This document shows positions 7,830-16,751 of a DNA stretch of 50,389 nucleotides, piece by piece. The number at the start of each line of letters is the position of its first letter. The stretch's first letter is position 1. The notes below the pieces were generated by a model, which did not search any database, was not told where the DNA came from, and worked only from the letters and a program-made list of their open reading frames with translations. The stretch spans positions 1 to 50,389 of the forward strand of contig CAZHBD010000003.1 of NCBI GenBank assembly GCA_964530555.1. The letters run 5' to 3'. A program made the position numbers and the translations under genes. The stretch is from CAZHBD01 sp964530555 (GTDB lineage: Bacteria > Patescibacteriota > Saccharimonadia > Saccharimonadales > AWTP1-31).

Positions 7830-10800
7830 CTACCCCTGGTGACTATCAAGTAACCAGTTTTCAAAGGCTAAGATACCCTTTAAATCGAGGCTATACTTGC
7901 TGGTATCGGGAAAGTCCAGAGCTTGAATTCGCTGCCAGACAGCAGCGATGAGGTGCTCTAATCGCTCTACATCGCTTTCACTAAAGTTGTACGGTAAGTA
8001 TGTGAATATATCTTGATCATTAGGTTCAACAAACTGAAGCGCGAGCTCGGAGACTTTACAATCATGGAAATTTTCTGATTGACGCAACATAAGATAGTAG
8101 AACAACAGTTGTTGTTGATAGAGATGTGCTCGAATTTGACCATATGCTGTGCGGCCTTTCCAGTTGTCTAGGGCGGCACCGGTCTTGTAATCGATGACGA
8201 GCAAGCCCCCATCTATCTCGGTGCGAATCAGATCGACTTTGCCAGTGAGCTGAGCGTTATTCAACACGATCTTCTCGGTCGAGAAATCATACTCGCTTTT
8301 ATCATTTTGCAAAAAACGATTGTCTGCTGACAAAAAACCATGGAGTGCTTCCTGCCCACGAGTGGTTAGTCGCCGTGCTTCTGTTTCCGGTAAGCGAGCA
8401 CGGTTTATAATTGCTTTGAACCGCTGCTCTAAACTGACAGGGTCTACGTCCTGATTGTGATTGGCATTCACGTGACCCAGATGTAAGGTATCATGCATGG
8501 CCATGCCAAACACTGCACTTGGCATGGTCTGTTCTGGAAAGCGAAGGATGTGACGGTATAGCATCGCCCGTGGTCCACCCTTGGTTATGTCCAGAAAGCT
8601 ATTGAGGTGTGTGGCGCTTAGGTGATAGTTTTGTATCTGGTCCTTTAGAGCGTTAACGGTTTTGTGCCTCGGGGGCATTGGCTGAGAAAAACCGAGGGAG
8701 GTGCTTTCGGCAACTATGAGCTCCTCTATGCTTGATGTGGGTACTTCTTGAAGCGATGGCATTCGCGGGTCGTTTGAATCAAGCCAACCAAGTAGCTCAG
8801 CAGGCTGTCCGTTGTGTTTACGATGGTATGAAGATAGGTAGAGGTTCTGTTTGGCACGAGTCAACGATACGTAAAATAGTCGAAGCCTATCATCACTGCT
8901 GTCACGAGCAGGCTTGATCCATTGGAGGTTGGCTGGCAAGCTAAAGCTATAGGTTTGATTTCGCGTGCGGCTACCCCAAACGTCTTCATGACTGCTAAGT
9001 ATGAAAACGGTTTTCCATTCCAATCCCTTTGCCTTATAAGCCGTCATGAGCTGGACGGCGTTTTCTGCTGAAGTATATGGTGACACATCAAGCATTGTGA
9101 GCTTGCTCTCATGGTAGAGGTCGATGTACGCCACGAAATCTTTAAGCAGGCCTTCCCTTGTGGATTGATAATTGTTAATGTGTTCGCGCAGGCTACGCAA
9201 TTGTCCAAGCAAACGCAGGTATTCAGCACTGTTGCTTGTGATATGCTCTGATGGGAAGTAGTAGTCTTTAAACGGAACTGTCCAGTGTTTGCCAGAAGAT
9301 AGTTCCAGGTGCCGGTTGCCGGTCAAAATATCCAACATGCCTGCTAATGGCTCATGCTCTGACAGGGCTATGCAAGTCTCTAGAGCTCGTGCAACGCGGG
9401 CAATGTTGGTGTCGGTACTGTCGTGCATAACCTCTAGCCAGTTGCGGTGGCTTTTGTAGGCAGCGATAGACACTTGCCACAGAGACTCCGCAGGAATGCT
9501 CCAAAAAGGTGCGCTTAGTACTTGCGGGAGCAGGCCTTCAACTTTGCTCCAGTTTTGCTGTGCGCCAGCAACAACAAGGCGCGCGAGATCAATGAGTTCG
9601 CGAATGACCGGCTGTTCAAGTAGGTGCTCGCGTTTCTCGTACTTAACAGGAATATTGCGGGCGAGCAAATGCGGAACGAGCTCTTGCAAGAATCGGTGCT
9701 TGGGGCTCAGAACGGCAATATCATTAGGCTGCTCTCCATTATCAAGCAAACGCTTCATCTCGTTGGCAATATATTGTGCTTCTGTTGCAGGATTATCAAC
9801 ACGCACCAAGTTGATCTTTGCATTTGTTTGGATCTTGTCGGCTTTCAGCTCTTTAGTAATGGTCTTGACCTGATTTTCTAAGCGCTCACTGCCCATGGTA
9901 ATCACAGATCGTGATAGGTCAAGTAATGATTGTGCCGAGCGGTAGTTTTTGGTAAGAACAATTGTTTGTACGTCGCGCCAGCGAGTAATAAAGTCCACCA
10001 TGATTGAGTATCGCGCGCCCTGAAATCGATAGATTGCCTGGTCATCATCGCCCACGACCATAAGGTTTGGGCGCTGCTCATTTACTTCGCTGTCGGCAAG
10101 TAGTTCCAGGAGTTGATTCTGGGCACCGTTGGTATCTTGATACTCATCAACGAGAATATACTGATACTGCTCTTGCAGCTGCCATCGTAGCTCGTGATGC
10201 GTGCTAATTGCCTGTAGCGGTCGGAGAATCATATCATCGTAGCCAAACTGGCCAGTCATGGCGAGTTGCTCTTCATAAGTCGCGTAGACACGCTGAAGAG
10301 CTTGCATCACACGGTGTCGCCGTGCATCAATGAACGACCACTGATTAGGTTGTACTTGTGTGAGCCAGCGGTTTCGCCAAGCAGTTATGGCTGGTGCGTA
10401 TCGACCGGCGGCATCGGTTTGCTCAATAGCGTTGGCGAGCTCAGTACTGGCTAGCTGGGCTAGTTGATTATCGGGTGCGTGGTGTTGGAAGTCTCTAAAT
10501 TTAGAAAGCAGCTCAGTGTACTCGGGTAGCTTTTTAGGACTTGGGCGATCGGAAAAAGTGGACTGTAAAGCCGGAGTTAGCCGATCGGTAAATTGGACGT
10601 TTGCTTGCAAAAGCGTATCAAGTTGATGCGGTGTAATGGCGGCTTGCTTGCACCAGCTAATTAAAGCTTGAGTTGACTTTAAATGTAAGAACTCATCGTT
10701 AACGCGTAGCGACAAAGGGTCGCGGTGAGGAAGCTTACTGAAAATCTCCCGTAATAAAGCAAAAGTGCCAAGTTCGTCGATAGGCTGTAGAAGAGGCGCA

Positions 10801-11141
10801 TTGGTAAAAAAGTCAGGAAAACGCTGAATGATTTCGGCCCCAAAGCCATGGAACGTGTTGATTGCCACCTGGTTTGCGCCCGGACCTATGAGCTGCCGTA
10901 GGCGGTCGCGCATATTTTGCGCGGCAGCTTCAGTGAACGTCAGGCACAGGATATTGTTTGGGTTGCTGTCGGTTCGTTTAAGAATGTTGGCTACTCGCAC
11001 ACTGAGCAGTTGGGTTTTACCGGTGCCAGGACCGGCAATGACCAATAATGGGCCATCAATGGCGTTTACAGCTTGTTTCTGCTCGTCATTGAGTGCTGCG
11101 TAAGTGCTCGAAAACGTACTGGCTCCATCATTTTTCCCCAT
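7830..11141 (-). CDS. UvrD/PcrA-type helicase with C-terminal RecB-like nuclease domain
   Basis: A 1103-residue superfamily 1A helicase. The Walker A GPGTGKTQ is at residues 37-44 and the Walker B plus motif II DEYQDTN near 330. The later helicase motifs follow (DDDQAIYRFQGAR near 375; RLFYVSLTRAK near 770). The C-terminal 250 residues form a PD-(D/E)XK nuclease: GKVDLIR followed by VIDYKTG near residue 980. This arrangement is that of AddA-like or RecB-like end-processing enzymes, although no AddB partner is visible. The start at 11141 gives MGKNDG and fits the family N-terminus; a further 21 codons upstream are open but unlike the family. Confidence 0.9.
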   Translation of the reverse strand: MGKNDGASTFSSTYAALNDEQKQAVNAIDGPLLVIAGPGTGKTQLLSVRVANILKRTDSNPNNILCLTFTEAAAQNMRDRLRQLIGPGANQVAINTFHGFGAEIIQRFPDFFTNAPLLQPIDELGTFALLREIFSKLPHRDPLSLRVNDEFLHLKSTQALISWCKQAAITPHQLDTLLQANVQFTDRLTPALQSTFSDRPSPKKLPEYTELLSKFRDFQHHAPDNQLAQLASTELANAIEQTDAAGRYAPAITAWRNRWLTQVQPNQWSFIDARRHRVMQALQRVYATYEEQLAMTGQFGYDDMILRPLQAISTHHELRWQLQEQYQYILVDEYQDTNGAQNQLLELLADSEVNEQRPNLMVVGDDDQAIYRFQGARYSIMVDFITRWRDVQTIVLTKNYRSAQSLLDLSRSVITMGSERLENQVKTITKELKADKIQTNAKINLVRVDNPATEAQYIANEMKRLLDNGEQPNDIAVLSPKHRFLQELVPHLLARNIPVKYEKREHLLEQPVIRELIDLARLVVAGAQQNWSKVEGLLPQVLSAPFWSIPAESLWQVSIAAYKSHRNWLEVMHDSTDTNIARVARALETCIALSEHEPLAGMLDILTGNRHLELSSGKHWTVPFKDYYFPSEHITSNSAEYLRLLGQLRSLREHINNYQSTREGLLKDFVAYIDLYHESKLTMLDVSPYTSAENAVQLMTAYKAKGLEWKTVFILSSHEDVWGSRTRNQTYSFSLPANLQWIKPARDSSDDRLRLFYVSLTRAKQNLYLSSYHRKHNGQPAELLGWLDSNDPRMPSLQEVPTSSIEELIVAESTSLGFSQPMPPRHKTVNALKDQIQNYHLSATHLNSFLDITKGGPRAMLYRHILRFPEQTMPSAVFGMAMHDTLHLGHVNANHNQDVDPVSLEQRFKAIINRARLPETEARRLTTRGQEALHGFLSADNRFLQNDKSEYDFSTEKIVLNNAQLTGKVDLIRTEIDGGLLVIDYKTGAALDNWKGRTAYGQIRAHLYQQQLLFYYLMLRQSENFHDCKVSELALQFVEPNDQDIFTYLPYNFSESDVERLEHLIAAVWQRIQALDFPDTSKYSLDLKGILAFENWLLDSHQG

Positions 11142-11247
11142 GCACCTATTGTACTTGTAGGTTATCCGAGTACAAACGGTCTTTTTCTGCTTGCAAGCAA
11201 TCACTTGACGGATTATGCTAAAAAAAGCAATTAAGGAGGATGACCCG

Positions 11248-11775
11248 ATGAGTGATCAACTCAGTGGTTTAGAGACAAAAATCGATAAAGCAGTAAAGGA
11301 CGCGCCATTTCAGCTACCTGAAAAAACGCGAAAGGCAATTGCCGACAAGATGGCTATTATTTCGCTAATCATTGGGGTGATTTCGTTGTTTGCAGCGTAC
11401 TCACTCTGGAATCTCGCTAGACTGACCAATAGCCTGGTCGATGTAACCAATACACTTTCCCAATACTATACTGGCAAAGCAGCTGTCACTTCTCACCTGA
11501 CTGCGATTGTTTGGCTCGGTATCATCCTGCTGGCCGTAGAGGGTGTGTTATATCTGGTCGCATACCCAGCACTAAAAGCAAAAAAGAAAGCTGGCTGGAA
11601 CTTCTTGTTTTACGGATCGCTGATTAACTTGGCGCATGGCATAATCATGCTATTCGACAGTTATAGCGGTGGTGTTGGACGCCTAATTGGCGTTCTGGTC
11701 TCAAGTGCGATTGGCCTATACTTCTTGTTCCAGATACGTTCTTACTTCGTTTCTGGTAGCACTGCCACTAAATAA
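11248..11775 (+). CDS. Four-helix membrane protein of unknown function
   Basis: I do not recognise a family. The protein has 175 residues with a hydrophilic N-terminus (about 35 residues) and then four hydrophobic segments near residues 37-57, 85-105, 120-140 and 145-165. The start at 11248 is set by AAGGAGGATG, an excellent ribosome binding site 7-8 nt upstream. It is transcribed away from the helicase gene, and a hairpin follows it. General layout resembles small DUF-type membrane proteins common in CPR genomes. Confidence 0.75.
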   Translation: MSDQLSGLETKIDKAVKDAPFQLPEKTRKAIADKMAIISLIIGVISLFAAYSLWNLARLTNSLVDVTNTLSQYYTGKAAVTSHLTAIVWLGIILLAVEGVLYLVAYPALKAKKKAGWNFLFYGSLINLAHGIIMLFDSYSGGVGRLIGVLVSSAIGLYFLFQIRSYFVSGSTATK

Positions 11776-11791
11776 CTTTTGCCTTACTTAC

Positions 11792-11832
11792 AACACTAAA
11801 CACAGTCCCTCATCGGGGTTATGTTTAGTGTT
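11792..11832 (+). terminator. Hairpin after the four-helix membrane gene
   Basis: An 11-bp perfect stem (AACACTAAACA / TGTTTAGTGTT) closes over an inner CCC/GGG stem. It sits 17 nt after the stop. There is no good T-run on the plus strand, so it may stabilise the 3' end rather than terminate. Confidence 0.55.
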
Positions 11833-11860
11833 GATGTACTATTTGCTATACTTACGGTAA

Positions 11861-12829
11861 ATGTCCAAGCGTACTGCTCCACTGTTATCAATAGTTATAC
11901 CTGTTTATAACGAAGCAGAGGGCTTAATGGCCTTTCACAATTCGTTGGTGTCGGCTCTAGCCGATGTACCGCACTGGGAAGTTATCTATGTTGATGATGG
12001 CAGCAGCGACAACAGTATTGCACTGGTAAAGAGCTTGCACGACGCTGACGCGCGAGTCATGCTGGTCAGCTTGTCTCGAAACTTTGGTAAAGAAAACGCC
12101 CTGACTGCTGGACTGGCAATGGCCAAAGGTGAAGCCATTATTAGCTTAGATGCTGACGGCCAGCATCCTGTCGAGCTCATACCTGATTTTATTGCAGCAT
12201 GGCAGGATGGTCATCGTGTGGTCATCGGTCTACGTCAGAACGAAAGTGGCGATGGACTCAGTAAGGGGCTCGTTTCTCGTGGATTCTACGCGCTAATTAA
12301 TCGCATTTCATCCCAGAAACTGGTTGCAGGAGCAACCGACTTCCGACTAATTGATGTGACGGTGCGTGATGAGTTTCTGAAGCTTACTGAAGTCGATCGA
12401 ATTACTCGTGGACTCATTGATTGGCTGGGCTTCCAGCCGGTGTATATACCATTTCATTCTAAAGACCGTCTGCAAGGTGAGCCGACCTATAACAAACGAA
12501 TGTTAGTTCGTTTAGCGCTCAACAGTGTTGTGTCTCTGACTCCATGGCCACTCTATCTATTTGGTTATCTGGGTATTTTTATTACTACCATTTCATTCAT
12601 CCTGGGCGGTGCGGTCTTTATTGAGCAACTGGTCCTCGAAGATCCATGGGGCTGGAATTTTACCGGTACGGCAATGCTGGGTATTTTGATTCTCTTTCTA
12701 GTTGGGGTGGTACTGATGTCGCAAGGTGTGTTATCAATCTATCTTTCGCACATACACAATCAAAGCAAGCAGCGGCCTTTGTACGTTATCGATTACCAGC
12801 GTTCAGCGGGTATAATAGATAAAACATGA
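11861..12829 (+). CDS. Family 2 glycosyltransferase, polyprenyl-phosphate type
   Basis: A 322-residue GT-A enzyme. SIVIPVYNEAEG opens the nucleotide-binding fold, DDGSSDNS is near residue 46, and the metal-binding LDADGQHP is near 98. Two C-terminal membrane spans (about 225-250 and 265-290) match the DPM1/GtrB/ArnC type. Such enzymes transfer a sugar from a nucleotide to a lipid phosphate carrier for later use outside the membrane. The start is leaderless-like: TATACT at 11847-11852, then 8 nt, then ATG. The TGA stop overlaps the next ATG, so the two genes are coupled. Confidence 0.9.
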   Translation: MSKRTAPLLSIVIPVYNEAEGLMAFHNSLVSALADVPHWEVIYVDDGSSDNSIALVKSLHDADARVMLVSLSRNFGKENALTAGLAMAKGEAIISLDADGQHPVELIPDFIAAWQDGHRVVIGLRQNESGDGLSKGLVSRGFYALINRISSQKLVAGATDFRLIDVTVRDEFLKLTEVDRITRGLIDWLGFQPVYIPFHSKDRLQGEPTYNKRMLVRLALNSVVSLTPWPLYLFGYLGIFITTISFILGGAVFIEQLVLEDPWGWNFTGTAMLGILILFLVGVVLMSQGVLSIYLSHIHNQSKQRPLYVIDYQRSAGIIDKT

Positions 12830-15429
12830 GCAAGCAAACAAAAGAAAAAGCATATCGAGAAAACAAAATACCAAAACGCAAGTTCGGCTTCTGGAGTTCG
12901 GCGAGTGGCATTTTTACTATCACCGCGATTGTCGTTTTAGTCATAACAAGCGTGATATGGTCCTACTACTCAGCGCGTGTACATATGAATAATGCCGATC
13001 AGCTCGTCAGCCCCTACTTGTTTGAGAACAGTGCTACTTTTCGAGGAGCCGTGTTCCCTACGACTCACACCTTCTTGTTAAAGTGGCCGCTGTTTTGGTT
13101 GCTGGCGCGGTTACAATATAGCCAAGGCGCGTTTATAGCAATAACTGTAGTAAGCGTACTCACTACGTTGGGCACTTTACTATTGCTTGTGCGTTACCTT
13201 GGCAAAAAAAACTCCCAGGCAGTTGGCGTAATAGCTTTTGCACTAGCTGCCATATTATTGTTTGTGCCAATTCAGCCATACCCTGGAGCCTTGTTGCCAG
13301 TGAACCTGGCTATGCTCACTACTCGTAATATAGAATATACATGGTTTATTGCCGCGCTGCTCTTGTGCCTGCAGGCACGCACTTGGGTGCACTGGCGTCG
13401 ATGGGTTGGCGTCGGCTTATTGTCGGTACTTATTGCCAGTGACCGACTATTCATTCCCTTGAGTCTCGGTGCGGTTTTGGTGCTTGCAGTTGTACAGCTG
13501 ATACGGGGGCTGTTTGTCGGTCGGCAAGATCGTTGGCTAAGGCTCAAAACCTTGGCGGGCTGGAGCAGCTGGTCGTTACTGGCAAGTGTCGCGGGTATCT
13601 TGCTTGTAAAAGCACTGAATGTTGTACACGTTTCGCAGTTTAGTTCCGCTTCAGTGAGTACTAGCCCATACGCAGTAGCAACAGGACTGACGACTATTGT
13701 AAAGGGTGGCGTATTTGCAGTTCTTTCAATTGCAACGAATTTTGGAGCAAATCCCTTCTTTGACCTTGCAACCATGCATGACTTTGGCCAGGTTTTTGCG
13801 CATCGTTTAACTGCGCCAACAATAGTCGGTTACGCGGTAAATGGTGCGCTCGCCATCATCATGGTCGTCGTTATGGTGCAGGTTTGGCGTGCCTGGCAAC
13901 GCACCGAACTTCGCAGTCCAAAAAATGATCTAGCAGTGTATTTGTTAGGAGCTTTGGTCGCAGCTGTAAGTGTCTTTGCGCTTTCAAATCACTATTTTCC
14001 TGTTGACGCGCGATACCTGGGCATTAGCTTGTTTGCGGCTATTGTAGGTACAGTTGTGCTATTGGCTAAGCAGCGGTTTGCAATACGTAGCCTCGGTCTA
14101 TATGGGGTGGTAATGATCGCCGTCTGCGGACTCGGACTAAATGCTTTCACTCATAACTATCGGCAGAGTACCGGCGCGCAGCAAATATTGGTTGATCGTA
14201 ATCGTACGGTGGCTGAGCTACTAAAGAGCCATCCGGTTGATACGGTGCTTGGCGATTACTGGAGAGTTTTACCGCTGAAGCACGAGGCCAAGGTTGCCGT
14301 GACTCCAATGGATGGCTGTACTACAGAGCGCGGAGTATTAAGCAGCCAGGCTTGGCGGCCCGATCTGACGCGCCATAGTTTTGCGTATCTTCTCACGCTT
14401 GATAAAGGTTTGACCGACTTCCCACAGTGCAAACTTGATCAGATAACCAACGCGTATGGGCAGCCCAACTCGAGTGTGGTGGTCGATGGTAATGTCGAAG
14501 CGCCCAAAGAAGCAGTTTTGTTTTATGACCGTGGCATCCGGTCTAGCAATAATAGTGGCGTGTTATTAAACCAGAGTGCGTCAACTCTTTTGCCTCAATT
14601 GGTTGCTTCCCAGCCAGCCGTTACCTGCCCAGACGGTAAACCAACAATAATGAATGTGGTGGCACATCAAGACGATGATTTGCTCTTCCAAAGCCCTGAT
14701 TTGCTGCATGATATTAAGGCGGGAAATTGTGTACGCACTGTCTATGTGACTGCTGGAGATGCAGGCGGAAACCGTTTTTATTGGCTAGAGCGAGAGACTG
14801 GATCAAAAGCAGCTTATCTACAGATGTTACAAAAACCCAATGATAGCTGGTATGAAACGGTCATGACAATTGGCAAAAATCAGCATATTACTATTGCTAC
14901 GCCGCAAAACAGCTCTAACGTTTCGCTGGCTTTTTTAAGGTTACCGGACGGTAATACACGGGGCAGCGGGTTTGCTGGCTCGCACTTTGAAAGCCTTGAT
15001 AAGCTAGAGAAAGGCATATTGCCTACTATCCATGCCGTTGATGATCAGTCCGACTATTCTTATGAATCTTTGCAGAATGCGCTTCAAGCCTTATTTAAAC
15101 TCTTTGGACCAAGTGAAGTGCGCACTCAGGCATACCGCAATGCTAACGAGCAGTACCCTGACCATAGTGATCATCGGGCTGTCGGGACATTAGTCAGAAG
15201 TAGTCTTGCGAAAAACAATATAGCAATCAAATACTATGTTGGCTACCCGGTGCACGCGTGGCAGCCAAACGTCTCCAATGACGATTTAAGTGCCAAGTCC
15301 GCCGCCTTCTTTGCCTACGCACAACACGACCCAGGTGTTTGTCGGGACCTTATGTCTTGTCGGCAACAGGGTGTCTATGGTTTCTATCTCGAGAGACAGT
15401 ATGAGCTGACGAACGACCCAGTTGACTAA
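12826..15429 (+). CDS. Multi-span membrane protein fused to a PIG-L/LmbE-type deacetylase
   Basis: An 867-residue two-part protein. Residues about 20-450 contain about ten hydrophobic segments and resemble the membrane body of GT-C or polymerase-like envelope proteins, but I cannot assign a family. Residues about 605-867 form a PIG-L-type zinc deacetylase: VVAHQDDDLLF is the AHxDD metal motif, and PDHSDHRAV is the downstream histidine motif. Together with the coupled GT2 gene this suggests making and then deacetylating an N-acetyl sugar on a lipid or surface glycan. A TATAAT at 12811-12816 lies 9 nt before the ATG, so a second, internal, leaderless transcript is likely. Its end overlaps the convergent ATP-grasp gene by 4 bp. 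Confidence 0.82.
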   Translation: MSKQTKEKAYRENKIPKRKFGFWSSASGIFTITAIVVLVITSVIWSYYSARVHMNNADQLVSPYLFENSATFRGAVFPTTHTFLLKWPLFWLLARLQYSQGAFIAITVVSVLTTLGTLLLLVRYLGKKNSQAVGVIAFALAAILLFVPIQPYPGALLPVNLAMLTTRNIEYTWFIAALLLCLQARTWVHWRRWVGVGLLSVLIASDRLFIPLSLGAVLVLAVVQLIRGLFVGRQDRWLRLKTLAGWSSWSLLASVAGILLVKALNVVHVSQFSSASVSTSPYAVATGLTTIVKGGVFAVLSIATNFGANPFFDLATMHDFGQVFAHRLTAPTIVGYAVNGALAIIMVVVMVQVWRAWQRTELRSPKNDLAVYLLGALVAAVSVFALSNHYFPVDARYLGISLFAAIVGTVVLLAKQRFAIRSLGLYGVVMIAVCGLGLNAFTHNYRQSTGAQQILVDRNRTVAELLKSHPVDTVLGDYWRVLPLKHEAKVAVTPMDGCTTERGVLSSQAWRPDLTRHSFAYLLTLDKGLTDFPQCKLDQITNAYGQPNSSVVVDGNVEAPKEAVLFYDRGIRSSNNSGVLLNQSASTLLPQLVASQPAVTCPDGKPTIMNVVAHQDDDLLFQSPDLLHDIKAGNCVRTVYVTAGDAGGNRFYWLERETGSKAAYLQMLQKPNDSWYETVMTIGKNQHITIATPQNSSNVSLAFLRLPDGNTRGSGFAGSHFESLDKLEKGILPTIHAVDDQSDYSYESLQNALQALFKLFGPSEVRTQAYRNANEQYPDHSDHRAVGTLVRSSLAKNNIAIKYYVGYPVHAWQPNVSNDDLSAKSAAFFAYAQHDPGVCRDLMSCRQQGVYGFYLERQYELTNDPVD

Positions 15430-16751
15430 GCCGCTACTGTACGACTGAGTGTTGAACTATGCGAATCAACGATAAAGTTGACAGAACGTTCGAGCTCGGC
15501 AATATCCAGTTGCACCTGTTTGGGATCATGATGACTCAACGTTACTTCAAGTATGGGGTCGCCATTATTTTTGGCAAACAAAGCAGCTGCACCTATCGGT
15601 ACTACTTGATTCATACTTATAAATGATTTGAGAACCGGGACGCTTCGTAAACCCTGCACAGCACGGAGCATCCCTTCCTCGGGGGCGTACAAGTTGAATA
15701 CAGCAGTGTGCTGAAGCAATTTTCGAGGAATATCTGGTACTTGCCCAGCGCGTACCACGATATCGTTCGCTATGTGATTGATTCCGTAACTCAGCATATA
15801 CATGTCGTGGCGATAGCCACCAATGCGAGGGCCAACTTCGATGATTTTCCAACCTTGTGAGGTCTTCATTAGTTCGGTGTGTGCGGTGACGGCTCGTAGG
15901 CCCAGCGCTCGGCAGGCTTTCGTTGCAGCCGATAGCGCCTGCGCTTCCTCGGCTTGGCTTAGCCCTGACGGAGCCAGTCGCACGTAGCCAAAGAAGTCAT
16001 CAAAACCCACTTTATGGCCTGTTACTATCTTAACCATCGGAGTATGATACGGTTCACCAGCCGGCCCTAGATAGGTGTCTACCGAGTACATATCGCCGAC
16101 CATAAACTCTTCAACTAAAACGGTTGGTGTTTGACGCTTGATCCAGGTATCATAGCCTGTCTGTATCTCTGCAAACGTATGTCTCAGCCGACGTATGAGC
16201 TCGACTCGGTTTTGTGCTTGGCTTACCAGTAGGCTGCCCTCAAGCCCTGACGGCTTAATAATCACCGGATATGACAAAGCGGCCTCAATCTGAGCGATGG
16301 TCTTTGTTGTAGCATCAGTTACTTCCATGAATGCAGGTGCTAATGATGGATCATAGGCGGTGAAGAGGCTACGCATGAGTTTTTTCTCAGTGGCCCATTC
16401 TAGCGAGCGTTCAGATGGTGTAGGAAGATAAGGGACAAACGGAATGAGCTTTCTTAACTCAGTGATACTATTTTCGTACTGTGCGGTAACGGCAAATAAC
16501 TTGTCTTGCAACTGCAGTAGAGCCTGACGTACAGACTTGGGGCTATCAAAATCAGCCGAAATAACTCGAACTTTTTTTGGCAGTAGGTGTTGTTTATTGC
16601 GAAGCTGAATAGAGTCACGGATGCTCTCGTCCACCAGTACCACTGGGGTAAGACTGTGGCCACTCTTCTGTCGTAGATTCTCGAGCGCAGTGAAGGTCGC
16701 AGGGCGAATGGCATTCACGAACAGAACGATATTTTTGGTTGCCTTACTCAT
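15426..16751 (-). CDS. ATP-grasp ligase-like protein, second copy
   Basis: A 441-residue protein. Residues about 170-370 form an ATP-grasp fold: VIIKPSGLEGSLLV (ATP-binding lysine), VEEFMVGDMYSVDTY (acidic hinge) and TELMKTSQGWKIIEVGPRIGG (metal-binding E-x-GxRxGG, shown in part). These enzymes join a carboxylate to an amine or thiol through an acyl phosphate. It is a paralogue of the next gene upstream, with the same domain order. I choose the start at 16751 because GGGAG lies 6 nt upstream; the gene overlaps its paralogue by 8 bp and is translated with it. Substrate unknown; peptide-like or amino-acid ligases are the nearest idea. Confidence 0.8.
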   Translation of the reverse strand: MSKATKNIVLFVNAIRPATFTALENLRQKSGHSLTPVVLVDESIRDSIQLRNKQHLLPKKVRVISADFDSPKSVRQALLQLQDKLFAVTAQYENSITELRKLIPFVPYLPTPSERSLEWATEKKLMRSLFTAYDPSLAPAFMEVTDATTKTIAQIEAALSYPVIIKPSGLEGSLLVSQAQNRVELIRRLRHTFAEIQTGYDTWIKRQTPTVLVEEFMVGDMYSVDTYLGPAGEPYHTPMVKIVTGHKVGFDDFFGYVRLAPSGLSQAEEAQALSAATKACRALGLRAVTAHTELMKTSQGWKIIEVGPRIGGYRHDMYMLSYGINHIANDIVVRAGQVPDIPRKLLQHTAVFNLYAPEEGMLRAVQGLRSVPVLKSFISMNQVVPIGAAALFAKNNGDPILEVTLSHHDPKQVQLDIAELERSVNFIVDSHSSTLSRTVAA

